A stretch of 64,000 bases of DNA, from the NCBI GenBank assembly GCA_015499995.1, contig JADNRV010000035.1, forward strand, positions 124,001 to 188,000, given 5' to 3'. The notes below the pieces were generated by a model, which was not told where the DNA came from, made no database searches, and saw only the letters and a program-made list of their open reading frames with translations. The first letter of the stretch is position 1. Each line of letters starts with the position of its first letter. Below are positions 1 through 11,317 of this stretch, piece by piece. The DNA comes from Flammula alnicola. Taxonomy: Eukaryota > Basidiomycota > Agaricomycetes > Agaricales > Strophariaceae. The position numbers were made by a program, and so were the translations under genes.

Positions 1-604
1 GAAAAGGCAAGAGAAGCAAGTGGGAGCCTTTGGTGAGCGACATTTGATTCAAATCCAGTGAAGAAGTTTAAAGACTGACTTGACGCTTTATATTCTTTCT
101 GGTTTGAAGCATAGAGCGTTTGTGTGAGCGCAACGAGGCGTGACCCTGAGGTGCCATGTCAAAATACCGGAGCCTGTGGAGCTCAGTTAGTCATGACGAT
201 GATATTGATAAAGGTCAGGCGAATGGTTTGTGATTGACCTCCTATGATGTTAACGTAAAACAAACGGTGATATCGGTGTTTTAGGGGTTGCGAAGCCTCA
301 CCGCAGAGTTCTCTAGAGTTCTCCGTAGATATTTCTGTAGGCGCCGGTACTATCCTCACCCCATTGGTCGGGCGGTACTATCCTCACTCCATTGGAGACG
401 GCCAGGCCACCATACAATTTAGAACCCGTTCATGCGTTCCGACCTTCCTTTACACCGTAAAGACGTCAAACAGAGCTTACAACAAGAGGATGCATTTTGG
501 CTACTAAAATATTTGTCATACATTGTCAAGTCGTTCTATTCAAAACGTCGTTAGCGTCTTAATCGAAATGAGGAGTGAACAGTACCATACGTTCGCAAAC
601 CAGT
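1..604. other. Non-coding flank, 3' side of FGAM synthase
   Basis: No convincing open frame, splice pattern or RNA gene was seen here. It is the region just downstream of the stop codon of the leftward FGAM synthase gene and should hold its 3' UTR and terminator. A direct repeat is visible around 346-395, where a short phrase with the core actatcctcaccccattgg is nearly repeated. No canonical polyadenylation signal could be assigned with confidence. Confidence 0.5.
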
Positions 605-3600
605 TTAATTACACCATTTTCTTGCATTTTGGAAAAGTCTAAACCATGGACCAGTTCCACCCCAGACCTCCTTGAGCGACGGTGGATACCAGCTATTGCT
701 CTCTAGCGCAACGACTCGCTCAGGATGCGGCATCAACGCCAACACCCTGCCGTTGGGAGTTTGCACCCCCGTAATGCCTGCCGGGCTTCCGTTCGGGTTG
801 AAGGGGTACACTTGAGTGGGCTTACCCTGAGAGTCGACGTAGCGAACTGCGACAAGGCCGCTCGTCTCCAAAACCTCTCTCTGTCCAGGGGTAGCGAACG
901 CCGCTCGTCCCTCTCCATGAGCAACTGCAACGGGCAGCATCGAGCCGGCCATATCGGAGAAGAACACAGACGAACGAGTGACTTCGTTGTCGACGATCTC
1001 GACTACAGCCACCCGGCCTTCAAAGCGCTCACCCCGATTAGGCTTGAACTGAGGCCAATTCTCTGTTCCAGGGATGATTTCGCGGAGGTGGCTGAGGAAT
1101 TGACAGCCATTACACACTGCCAGGGCGAAGGTATCTTCACGGGCAAAGAATTCTAAGAACTCGCGTCGGGCCACGTCGTTGAGGAGCGCAGAGTTGGCCC
1201 ATCCTTTGCCTGCTCCAAGGACATCGCCGTAAGAGAATCCTCCACACGCCGCGAGACCTCTGAATTCTGAAAGGCTGACACCTCCGCTGAGAATATCAGA
1301 CATGTGCACGTCCACGGAGTCGAAACCAGCAGCTGTAAACGACCAAGCCATCTCTACTTGGCCATTAACACCCTGCTCTCGAAGAATCGCAACCTTGGGG
1401 CGGATGGTTGAGTCGAATGAAGGGGAAGGTTTGAACGTCAAGTCGTAGAATAACCCAGTGTGCGTCTTGTCATCGATGAGGGCATATTCCTCTTCCGCAG
1501 CAATCGAGTTATCGCGGATCAGCTGCATCCTATACGACGTCTCCGACCAAATCTTTTGTAGTTCCGAACGCTGAGCAGTGTAGAGCGTTTCAGCCTTGTG
1601 GATGATCGAGATGGTTTCGTCACTGGAGGTATTAACACGACCAAGAACGTGAATGGATGTCGAAGGGAAGCCGGCTGTGTTGAAGATGGCGATGAGCTCG
1701 CTGAGCTGTGATTGGCGAACCTGGACGACAGCGCCAAGCTCTTCGTTGAAGAGTGTCGAGATAGGGCTTCGGACGGAATGGAGAGCATCCAAAGAGACCT
1801 CGACGCCGACACGGCCAGCAAAACACATCTCAACGATGGTAGTGAAAAGACCACCATCCGAACGGTCGTGGTAGGCGAGGACCAGTTCTGCGTTGTTCGC
1901 TTTGACTTCTTGACATGCTTGGAAGAAGGCTTTGAGGACAGCGGGGTCTTCGAGGTCAGGAGCGGTTGCACCAATCTCCTTGAAAACCTGGGCAAGGGCA
2001 GACCCTCCCATCCGTTCTTTCCCATTGGCAAGGTCGAAGAACACCAAGCTCGTAGGTTCATCGACGTCGGTACGAAGCTGGGGCGTCCAGGTATTTCGCA
2101 CATCTTTGACAGGCGCGAAGGCGGTGATGATCAAGGACAACGGCGAGCTGACCTCCTTCTGTGTCTCTCCCTCGCGCCACTTCATCGACATCGACATCGA
2201 ATCTTTCCCGACAGGGATTCCCACTCCCAAGGCAGGGCACAGATCCATACCTATCGCCTGCACCGCCTCGTAAAGAGCAGCGCCCTCTCCCTCCTTCGAC
2301 GCCGCGCACATCCAGTTCGCGCTGAGCTTGACGAGCGAGATGTCTTCAACGTGGGCTGCAACAAGGTTCGTCAGTGACTCGGCGACGGCCATGCGAGCTG
2401 AGGCAGCAGGGTTGAGGAGAGCAAGAGGGGTACGCTCGCCCATGGCCATGGCCTCTCCGCAAATGACGTCGAAGCCATAGGACGAGCGGGTAACGGCGAC
2501 ATCTGCGACAGGAACCTGCCAAGGGCCGACCATTTGGTCTCTGGTGACCAACCCCGTGATCGTCCGATCTCCGATGGTGATGAGGAAGGACTTGGAGCCG
2601 ACGCTGGGGAGACGGAGGACGCGTTCAACTGCATATGGGAGACGTTCGGAGATCGTCTGAGTTTTGGGAATGAAAGAGGCCAGAGACGAGTCAAACTCGA
2701 GGCGATCGATTCGGCGGGTGACGTCCTTTCTCGACATTTGGGTGTTTGCCGAACAACGTCGACATCTTGAGCCTAATAACGTCCTGCTTGAAGAGGCGAT
2801 CCGTCACGACGAGTTCCTGTTCCTTGGTCGCAACACCGACGATGGAAAAGGGACACCTTTCCCTCTTCGCGATGGCCATGAATTCTTCCACCTTGTCCTC
2901 AGCGACGGCCAACACATATCGCTCCTGCTCTCGTTGCACCAGATCTCCATTGGCGACATCGAGGAGTCTGCCACGAGCACATCCCGAATCTCAAACGTCG
3001 CACCCAAATCTGAGTCGTGCACCAACTCCGGGAGTGCATTGGACAACCCGCCAGCACCGACGTCATGAATACTCTCAATAGGATTTCCTTCGTTTCGGGA
3101 AACACACGCATCGATAACCTGCTGGCACCGCCTCTCCATCTCCGCGTTTTCCCTCTGCACGGAAGCAAAGTCCAGTTCGGCCGAACTCGCCCCAGAAACC
3201 TGGCTAGACGCCGCACCACCTCCTAGCCCAATGAGCAAGCCTGGCCCGCCCAACACCACGATCTTCGCTCCCGGAGTAATCGACGACTTTTTGGAGAATT
3301 GTGGTCGCACATTGCCATATCCCCCTGCGATCATGATAGGTTTGTGGTATCCCCGCACCTCGCGAAGCTGGCCGTCGCGCGAGAGAGGAACGCTCTCCGA
3401 AAACGTGCGGAAGTAGCCTGCCAGGGCTGGTCGGCCGAATTCGTTGTTGAAAGCACTCGCTCCTAATGGACCCTCGATCATGATATCAAGAGCTGAGGCG
3501 ATATGGCTAGGGCGGCCAAAGTCGGTCTCCCAAGGCTGTTCGTACCCCGGAATAAGTAGATTGGATACAGTAAATCCAGCGAGGCCCGCTTTGGGCTTTG

Positions 3601-4637
3601 ATCCCCGTCCAACGCGCCTTCGTCGCGAATCTCTCCTCCGGATCCCGTAGCTGCTCCAGGATAGGGCGAGACCGCCGTTGGATGGTTGTGGGTCTCGACC
3701 TTGATCAAGATAGGCATATCCTCCTGTTTCGATTGATAAAGCTGTCCAGAGACGCTGAAGCGCGGCGCAGCACTACCTTCCAGAACGGCAGCGTTGTCAG
3801 AATATGCAGAGATGGTACCCTTCCCGCTGATCTTCTCAGTGTTACGAATCATGTTGAAAAGGGAGGAAGACAGAGGTTTTCCGTCGATCGTCCATGAAGC
3901 GTTGAAGATTTTGTGACGACAGTGTTCTGAGTTGACTTGGGCGAACATGAACAATTCGGCATCCGTTGGGTTACGGTTCATGGCAGAGTCTCCAGACACG
4001 TAGGCGTCGATAAGATAATTGATTTCGTCAGGAGCGAGGGCGAGACCCAACTCTGTGTTCGCGGACACCAATCTCGCCTTTGCGTCGTCGGAAGTTTTGA
4101 GATCAACGAATCGAAGGGGTTTGGCTTTATCATGGAGGAATATTTCGGAATCTTGAGGACGTGAAAGCTTGACGACTTGAGTCATGCGGTCGTGGATGAG
4201 GTGCGAAAATGCCGCAACGTCTTGTTCTGTCACAGGTTGGCCGTTTGCAGTCGTGAAGACGAACGCCGTTCCACGTTCTATTCGTTCAACATGATTCCCG
4301 AGCTTGCATAACGCCCCGATATCTGTCGCTTTGCTGGACCACGGGGAAACAGATCCCGGTCTTGGAAGGACGTAGGCGACATTGGTTCCAGTCGCGATCG
4401 CGTTTGTGGTGCCCTCCAAAGTAAGCTGGTCTCCGTACTCCAAAAGTCGATCCAACACGATTCTAAATGGTGAACCGCATCCTTCAGCTCTTCCTCCAGA
4501 CTCTCGCTTCTGCACTGCACCAGATGCACCCAAACCGCGTCGACAGTGGTTATGTGTGGGCATACCCATTGGATGTCACGTAAAAGTCCATCGCGTTTTG
4601 GTTTGGATAGGGAAGATGAACCTGGAAGAAAAAGCAT
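605..4637 (-). CDS. Phosphoribosylformylglycinamidine synthase (FGAM synthase, PurL/Ade6 type), with apparent frameshifts
   Basis: This is the large single-chain FGAM synthase, which converts FGAR, glutamine and ATP to FGAM in cytosolic de novo purine synthesis. The start ATG at 4637 ([11 protein letters not shown]) matches the usual N-terminus. Order: N-terminal domain, first AIRS-like half with ETHNHPT and [11 protein letters not shown] (about 3.7 kb), second half with [11 protein letters not shown] (about 2.2 kb), and a C-terminal class I glutamine amidotransferase with VCNGCQ (nucleophile Cys) and PHPER (catalytic His/Glu). The span of about 1,344 codons is normal for the family and no introns are evident. 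Four reading-frame breaks lie near 4456-4460, 3611-3618, 2925-2929 and 2735-2742. The first three are each repaired by one added base. The last needs two more bases or one fewer in an A run. Everything between the breaks is well conserved. The gene is probably functional with sequence errors, but recent inactivation cannot be excluded from one sequence. Confidence 0.93.
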
Positions 4638-5244
4638 TTCTGCGAGATCAGATGAGATATTGAAGCCTTTCGTACAATTTCGAGTCCATACCGGATCTGT
4701 ATCCTCAAATGTGGACGAAGAAAAGCCGGAAAAAAAGTCGGGAGGGAGATAAGATTTTTGATTCAGGCGAATTATCTGATTCCCACAGTTCACGTGGCTG
4801 TGCATCTTTGGCTTGTGGTTGTGCTTGGCACCAGCAAAATGGCAATGAACCAACTTCCATCATCCATGTTCCCTGCGACGCTATAACGTTAACACGCGCA
4901 TGGCGCCTCATTGAGCGTCCCCGACCATATGTATCCCAAGGTGGCTATATTCGACTGCTCCACGCCCAATAGCGACGCAATGCAAACGCAATGTTGGTAA
5001 CAATCTGATTTAGTCAACGTTCGAACCCCTCGACCTATTCATAAAAATACACCGGCTTGTCGAATTCTAAAGCGATGCTAGGATCTTAAGGGTAGGCGTG
5101 CCGCAAATAGTGAATCTACCAAGAGGTGTACCTGGGTCCACTTCCTACTCGTCGGCATGCCAATCCTTTCCTTCTTAGTTGGCTCACTTGTGACTTGACG
5201 ATATCCTCGCTACCGCAGGCCTCTTCATCCAAGTAATCTAGGTC
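4638..5244. other. Intergenic: FGAM synthase 5' flank and upstream part of relic
   Basis: Nothing clearly coding is seen. The left part must include the promoter and 5' UTR of the leftward FGAM synthase gene. The right part, ending in an AG just before 5245, could be a degraded intron of the relic that follows. No tRNA could be folded around the B-box-like GTTCGAACC near 5021. Confidence 0.4.
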
Positions 5245-5530
5245 TTGTATGATAGCAAAGACTCATTAAGCGCTCACCGGCAGCTTATGCAGCAGCTGCG
5301 GTCCCTCCATCACGCCCTGAACCTAACTAAAGACTACATGCTGCGCAGCGCAAATAACCCCCTGGGCAAAAGTTTAGCCAACGTTGTGAAAATAGAAGTG
5401 GACGAGTGTCACTCGATCATGCAAGCCTTTCTCAACATATCCAGTGCTGCAGACGACCACTCAGTTCCACAGGAATTGGAAGATTGTGGGGAAAGGTCTG
5501 GGGGACTATGCTTCTTACAGCGTTGAACGC
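5245..5530 (+). pseudogene. Relic of an agaricomycete helical-domain protein
   Basis: The frame reads a helical segment (YDSKDSLSAHRQLMQQL, then NPLGKSLANVVKIEVDEC). It resembles the N-terminal helical module of large agaricomycete families of unknown function, as I remember the pattern; this is not verified. Near 5461 the reading moves to another frame, which continues as STGIGRLWGKVWGTM. The piece is therefore frameshifted. It has no proper start and no downstream domain, and it is followed directly by an unrelated TPR fragment. Confidence 0.45.
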
Positions 5531-5574
5531 GTAAGTATATTATAAATTCCTTCTATTGAATCGGTTTTCACGCA

Positions 5575-5960
5575 GAAATTTCAACACTATAGCGCAGCAG
5601 TAAACGATCTCGGGAATGAAGTGCGCACGCGCAATGCAACTATCCATTAGATTGCTACCATCGTACAACAAACCCACACACCATTGTACAATAACCCCGA
5701 AAACATGGTGTGGGTAGTCGATATTGAATATTTGGAGAGCAAATTGCAAGTTGGTACGCTGACAATTTTGATGTCCCATGCTTCGGTTCGTCCCTCATAT
5801 TTTACTTTAGATCCTAGTAATCCACTAAACTGGTATCAGCTTGGACGTACTTACATGACGGGGCACAATTTCAAGCCGGCGTTTGAAGCATATCGACAGG
5901 CGGTTTGTTGTGACGGCCGCAATCCCATGATATGGACCGGCGTCAGAACTCTCTAACTCC
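5575..5960 (+). pseudogene. Fragment of a Cyc8/Ssn6-like TPR corepressor
   Basis: After an acceptor-like CAG at about 5575 the sequence encodes pieces of the TPR array of the general transcriptional corepressor Cyc8/Ssn6. The clearest blocks are LDPSNPLNWYQLGRTYMTG and AFEAYRQAVCCDGRNP, separated from an upstream YNNPENM block by a short GT..AG intron. Full-length Cyc8 has ten TPRs and about 900 residues or more. Only one to two repeats remain, and the frame stops at about 5956. This is a broken, translocated gene piece, not a working corepressor. Confidence 0.7.
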
Positions 5961-6659
5961 AAGTCGATTGGTTTCGAGATGCCCGGCCTTGTTATCTCGC
6001 ATATCCAGGCGTCTTATCGTTTGCTTTAGTTCTATAAATATAGGCGACGAAAATCTTTTCGTCAGGTTAACCCGCCTATCTTTTCGTACACCTATACCTG
6101 TATCGGAAGTCAATAGTTTCGATCGTGATCGACCTTTTATCGCGAATGCCCCTGCATAGGTGAATCATGGCTCTCGACATCCAGAATGTAGATCCATGGA
6201 ATTGAGAGGCAGGAGAATGTGTATGTACAGGTGGAAGAGATAACTAGAAACACAGCCTGTGCTGGTGTGTGCGCATGTACAAGGCGAGAATAGAAGGACC
6301 CAGTAGCAAGCTGAATGTGCGGCCCAGGCGAGGGGAAAGAAAGTAAGGAAGGGCGATAAAGAAAGAGAAAGAGAAATTGAAAGCTTGAAGGATTTGATAC
6401 CCAAAAAGAAAAGAAGCCATCACGGAGAAAAATAGAAAGGTGTGGAACAAAACAGAAATCCGTGAGGAACGCTCACTCACAGAAACTGATCAAGAAAAGA
6501 GAAGGTTAAGAAGGCAACCAAATGGATGATCCATGTTTCGTACATCGTCGGTGTCGTCACCGTCTCTTGTGAAATACAAGTACAAAAGGTTTCTTTCGCT
6601 TCACGGACACTGCAGCTTTCTATGATCTCCCGTGTCGCGTGCGCGGACCGAAAGGCGCA
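5961..6659. other. Intergenic, purine-rich stretch
   Basis: No gene was recognised. Bases about 6330-6460 are strongly purine-biased on the + strand (runs of gaaag and gaga), which on the leftward strand gives a long pyrimidine tract in the 3' flank of the SNX3-like gene. The tract could be transcribed 3' UTR. Confidence 0.4.
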
Positions 6660-7470
6660 TTAGACCCACTGTGCCTTATCCCAGGCAGGGTCTTGAAGGA
6701 AGGCGCAGAGAACCTTGCTTCCAGTCTAGAAAGGAATCGAGGCGATGCATTAGCATACGGCTATCCAGTTCAGCCCAATCCGGTCTCCAACGTCGCCCCT
6801 CGGTACCAGAAACAATCATACGCACCTGAAGAAGTGGGTGGCCGGCAACTATGCTCAGGAATCTCTCCAGACCCTCTCTTCTGCTCTCGATAACTTCCTC
6901 GGAGAATCGATTTGTGAAAACCTTTCCAGGAAGAGGCGGGATGTTAACCCGCGTAGACTCATGCTCAAGGATATCGCGGAAGGCTTCGAAGTCAGAGTAG
7001 CGCCGTCGGACAAGAGAATGGCGAAGCTTGAAGGCAGGGATATTGGTCTGCGCAGCGCAGAGGAGCGATAAGAATCTCATATTACTCAGATATGCAAGGG
7101 AACGACGCACCTTGCATACGATCTCGTAGTCGGTGTACATTTTCCTTCCAAAGCCTGTACAAAGGCGAAAGTCAGTATTATTCTCTCGGCTGAATCAAGA
7201 CGGACGGAGAGGTGTCAAGGATATGGGAGGAATATGGGATGACTCACCATGTGTCTGTGGATTTCTAACCTCAATCTCCAGGAAGCTCTCTGGGACACTA
7301 TACATTTCTTCGATCTAATTCCAAGCCATATCGGTTAGTATATCGGTTCGCAAGCGTCACTCTGATGGAAGGCGTGGATCCGAGCTGGGACGCACCGTCT
7401 GTTCCCTCGCCGACAGAAGACTCTCTTCAAAGGCAGAGCTACGGGCAAATGGAGATACAGCTGCAGCCAT
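6660..7470 (-). CDS. SNX3/Grd19-like sorting nexin (PX domain)
   Basis: Five exons on the minus strand: 7396-7470, 7248-7314, 7111-7154, 6826-7047 and 6660-6725. Joined, they give about 157 residues, the normal length of SNX3/Grd19. Almost the whole protein is a PX domain: [14 protein letters not shown], then [14 protein letters not shown], the [14 protein letters not shown] core with the phosphoinositide-binding Arg/Tyr, PPLPGKVF, and a C-terminus ending [10 protein letters not shown]. Members bind PI3P on early endosomes and act with retromer in cargo recycling. The first intron has a perfect TACTAAC branch site. The ATG at 7470 is preferred for length; the frame stays open to 7617, so a longer N-terminus or an upstream exon is possible. 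A transposon begins about 305 bp upstream. Confidence 0.92.
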
Positions 7471-7775
7471 TTCTCTTCTTCTTGCGTTCCTAGGCAATCT
7501 GAGGGGGCTCGTAGCCGGTAATGCCTCGATAGGCGGAGGTAAAGTAGGGAGGAGGTCGATGAGTCGGTTGAAGGAAAGGTGGCGGTGTGCTAAGCGGTGG
7601 CTGTGGGGCGTCGTCACGCTGTCACATAGAAAATGTAGATTAGATTAGATATGTTCAGATCGGAACCCCTAACTGCGGCTTACAGTTCAGTGCGCAGCTC
7701 TGCTTTAGTCGTTGAACGTTATCCACCACTTTCTAACCTTTGGTTCTGGATATAAAGGCTTGGAGCAACCTCTTA

Positions 7776-7861
7776 CAGCAGTTCCGGAAACTAATGAGAT
7801 TCTAAGTTTTTTTTCAAAATGCGCATGTGCGTATGTGCACGCGTGATTTCCTTTTTGGGAT
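7776..7861 (+). repeat. Left terminal inverted repeat of the mariner-type element
   Basis: An 86-bp arm that pairs with 11098-11183 with only a handful of mismatches. It contains a T run and a purine/pyrimidine alternating stretch (gcgcatgtgcgtatgtgc) close to its inner end. Confidence 0.9.
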
Positions 7862-7983
7862 TGAGTGGATTTTGACATGGGCTGGCGTGGCCACGCCCAT
7901 CGTCTTTTATCTTTTACCTATACCACACGCTGGGCCGTGTCCTCATCCTTATAATTCTATATTCCTCATAATCACATCCAATA

Positions 7984-9753
7984 ATGTCAACATCTGAATG
8001 GCAGCTCACCGCTGAAGAACAAGCAGAATTGGACAATGATCCCTATGGCGACGACGTACACATCGATGAGATCATTAGGAAGGACATAATACCCAACTTA
8101 ACTCAAGGACGTATGTATCATTCACTCAAACTGGTTGCTATTCAACTAATACTTCATCAGAGCGCTTATTTCTGAATGGGGCCCCAGCAGCTCAGGAAGC
8201 TGCAAAGAAGAAGGCAGAGAGAAACAGGAAAGCTCGTGAAAAGAGAGCGCGAGAGCGGGTACGGAAGGACACGCACAAAACCACAATGGCGGGCTCAAAA
8301 AGAAAGGCAGGCTCTCTTTCTGCACGCGATGAGGGCGATGACAATGCTAACAGTGACAGCGACAACGACAACGACGTTCCGGCAACAAAACAGCAAAAGC
8401 ATGAACGAGTTGCCGTGTACATCATTGTTGAATCGCCCGCTACTGCTGCTACTTCACGAGGATGAACCAAGGCAACAGGAGTTTCGGCACGTCCTCCTGT
8501 CCATAAAGGCCCTTTCTGGCTCGACATCAACAGTGATTACGAGACTTTCAAGGATCTCCTTGCCAAAAACCTACCATGTCGTTCCGAGCATTTACCAATT
8601 GCACGCCTTCAATGGAAGTACGAGAAACCTATCAATGACAGGAAGAAGGCCATCGCTACGTCAATGGGGTATGAGGCATTGCAAGACTCTCTGAAGGAAC
8701 GTAGCAAAGACCGCGTGATTACTATTCACATGCCACCACCGACACAGGACAATACGGTGCGTTTGCTTCCTTTTATTCAACATATGAGCTAATTTTCCCT
8801 GCTAGACCTGGGATACTGGTGATAATAATCATATCCCTATGCCGTTCGACTTTTACGAGGAATCCGCAAGCACAGAACCAGCTGAATTATCGGCGAAGGC
8901 CCAAATTGTAAGTTTCTGCTGTGTTTCTTGTTTATTTGCCTACTTATTTCTTTATTTCCATCAAGGCTGCGATTGAGTCGAATTCCGTAGATCATATGCA
9001 GGATCTCAAGGCTAAATACCCTCTCAATAATCATGAAGCCTTGTTCCCTGGAAAGCGTATATTTGCGAACAATAGCGGCTACTGGGACTTGACTGAGCTC
9101 AGGCTCCGGATCTGGGCAAATGCATTGGTATGTTCGTTCTACTGAGCACCAATTCATTTTTTCTGACCACTTCGAAGGCCGTTGGGAACGCTGGCGTCTC
9201 CCTTTCATGTCCGCCTTTATCAAAGCACTTTGATGTTGACCATCGCGTTAAAGCTTCACGTCCCAAGCATGACGAAAACACCATCCCCCCTCCTCGTCAT
9301 GTGCCAGGCTCTCCTTCTGATGGCTGTCACCTGTCGGGTCAATATCCCTACCAATATCCTCCGATTCCACCACCGTATGGCTATCCCCCACCCTACGGCT
9401 ATCCAGTACATCCATTTTCACCACACTTTTATCCAAAGCCGCCCGCCTCACCTCCTATCCCATCACTTACAAATCTTCCTTCAACGTTAGGATCTCCCAA
9501 CGCAGCGCTTCAGCTAAAAGTCCCCCTTTATGATTTTTGCAAACATTATGATGTTCCGGAGAGTGACCAGGAGAAGCTCTCGAAGTTGGAGTATCGCCCC
9601 GGTAACCGCGTTGTTGAGAAGATGCCAGATTCTGAATGGAAAGAGCTGGCCGGATTTTCTTTTATGGGTTGGCAGACGTTTCTCGATGCGCACCGCTCAT
9701 TTTTGAAAGATGTGAAGGATGGAACATGGGCCCCTCTGCCCGCCATTGGTTAG
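7984..9753 (+). CDS. Transposon passenger gene, unknown agaricomycete protein (one premature stop)
   Basis: Five exons: 7984-8110, 8161-8756, 8806-8907, 8966-9127 and 9178-9753. Together they make 1,563 nt in one consistent frame. The N-terminus is acidic, followed by a long basic segment (AAKKKAERNRKAREKRARER) and a KRKAG patch that could be a nuclear signal. Next come a PB1-like fold candidate (GPFWLDINSDYETFKDLL to VITIHMPPP), a short WDLTELRLRIWANAL helix, a Pro/Tyr-rich linker (PPPYGYPPPYGYP) and a C-terminal SAM-like helical block (LYDFCKHYDVPESDQEKL to GWQTFLDAHRSFL). The frame is broken once by TGA at 8463-8465, which replaces one codon with no shift. A CGA-to-TGA change would explain it. 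I recall similar architectures as multicopy proteins in agaricomycetes, but no function is known to me. Gene structure is supported; activity is doubtful. Confidence 0.75.
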
Positions 9754-9843
9754 CTCTACCCCATGTCCCGTTCTGATTCCATATAAAGTACTTTACAGCC
9801 TATTTTTCTTTCGTAACAATAATTGTGTATGCATAAACAGTTT

Positions 9844-10971
9844 CTAGTGAATGTAGCCAGCATGCTTGAACCACGAGAGACACTTTTCCGGTGTTATACA
9901 ACCACAGGCTTCAAGAAGCACCGCAATTGCATCTTCCTCTCGACGTATTCTCTCTCCATGACGGCGAAGGTAGGCTTTGACTGTTCAAAGCAACATACTT
10001 ATCAGAAATTTGCAGCATCGTCAAAAGTCAGACATACGTGAGCTAAAAGATTCTTCGATCGGGGTCAAATCAGGTGAATACGCCGGGAGGTATAATATCA
10101 GGCAGCCTATTGTGATGTCAGAAGAGATTTACTGGTAGGCAGCAGTGGATATGACATACCTGCAGCTCTAACGAGATCTACGAGGGCTTCGTTATGATGA
10201 ATTCGGCAGTTGTCGAGTATAAGAACAGAACGTTCAGCAGGATACGGATTCATCTGAGTCAACTGCGTATCAATTAGCAAATATGCAGCAGGAAGGAGAA
10301 ATCCAATTACTTACTACTTCCTCAGCCACAAAGTCATAGAACTCCATAGAATCAAATGATCCTGGAACAACTCGCGCAGCAACATAACCTTCAGTCGTTA
10401 TTGCAGCCACAAGTGAATAGCGGTCACCACGGACGAAGACATCCTTTCGTTCTGAGGTCAATGCGCGTCCATAACGCCGTGCGAACGTGTGCTCGTTCTT
10501 GCTAGTCTCATCCAGAACAAAAAACTCGGATCCATCCCCACAGAAAGCATCAGATTGCAACAGCTCCTTCCATTGGGCACGAAGTTCTTCATCACGCTCA
10601 ATGGCAATCTTCTGCATGACCTTCCGGGTGAGGCCAGTTTGTGCCAAGTTTTCCTGGAGAGAAGATTTTGATATTATAATGTCGTGCTGTGTAGCAAGCC
10701 AAAGAATGAGCTCGTCGAGATACAGGTCGGGGTCTTCTTGGTGAAGTTCATGGATCGACGTAAGAATAGCGCGTGTGAGAATCCTGCAACGCCCAAGAAG
10801 AGGTGATGGTGGCCGATTGACTGAGCCGTGTTCATGAAAGATAGCATTCCAGCAGTAAATACTGGAGCGGGAAACACTCAACACATCGACAATATCCACA
10901 ACTTCCCAACCTTTCTCCCAAAGAGAGAGGGCACACTCCTTCATATCCGTGCTGATACGACGATTGACCAT
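9844..10971 (-). CDS. Tc1/mariner-type DD34E transposase
   Basis: Four exons (10315-10971, 10160-10262, 10038-10106, 9844-9980) give an uninterrupted 321-residue protein. The N-terminal about 60 residues form an HTH (MKECALSLWEKGWEVVDI, SVSRSSIYCW). A second DNA-binding part follows, then the DDE catalytic core: FFVLDETSKN (first Asp), SVLILDNCRIHHN (second Asp) and SPDLTPIEESF (Glu). About 34 residues lie between the second Asp and the Glu. This type cuts and pastes its element at TA sites. All catalytic residues and splice sites are present, so the enzyme may be active. It converges with the passenger gene inside the same inverted repeats. Confidence 0.93.
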
Positions 10972-11097
10972 AGTAATGTTGGGAACTGAGGTGGTGAGGT
11001 ATAGATTGGTGCTATAGTAGTGTAGTAAATGTTCGGAATGTGATTATTAGCATCGAAAAACTGTGTAGAATGAACGGTCTGTATTGAAATTGTGTCT

Positions 11098-11183
11098 ATC
11101 CCAAAAAGGAAATCACGCATGCACATACGCACATGCGCGTTTCGAAAAAAAACCTGGAATCTCATTAGTTTCCGGAACTGCTG
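11098..11183 (-). repeat. Right terminal inverted repeat of the mariner-type element
   Basis: The arm complementary to 7776-7861, ending GGAACTGCTG and followed by the TA duplication at 11184-11185. It lies about 135 bp beyond the stop of the neighbouring F-box gene, so the element inserted just 3' of that gene. Confidence 0.9.
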
Positions 11184-11317
11184 TAATCCTTTCCTTACCC
11201 AACACCGTCGATATCACGAGGATTAAACCGTTCGGCATTGTCTCACTGGCAATCATCTTCAAGAGCAGTAATCCAGGGCACAAAGCCTCGAATCCCTTAA
11301 TCCCCACAGAACAAATC

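Larger units (their letters stand above)
7776..11183. mobile_element. Tc1/mariner-type DNA transposon carrying a passenger gene
   Basis: A 3,408-bp element is bounded by near-identical inverted repeats starting CAGCAGTTCC and flanked by TA on both sides (7774-7775 and 11184-11185), the hallmark target duplication of Tc1/mariner elements. Inside are two convergent multi-exon genes: a passenger on + (7984-9753) and a transposase on - (9844-10971), only about 90 bp apart. Both lie wholly between the repeats, so the passenger is part of the mobile unit. The transposase frame and both termini look intact, so the insertion may be recent. The left end lies in the upstream region of the SNX3-like gene. 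Confidence 0.88.

Noticed and set aside
725..2770. Long plus-strand open frames antisense to FGAM synthase
   Set aside because: They are shadows of the conserved minus-strand frame; no family resemblance and no splice structure.
5000..5060. Possible tRNA gene (B-box-like GTTCGAACC)
   Set aside because: No A box at the right distance and no cloverleaf could be folded.
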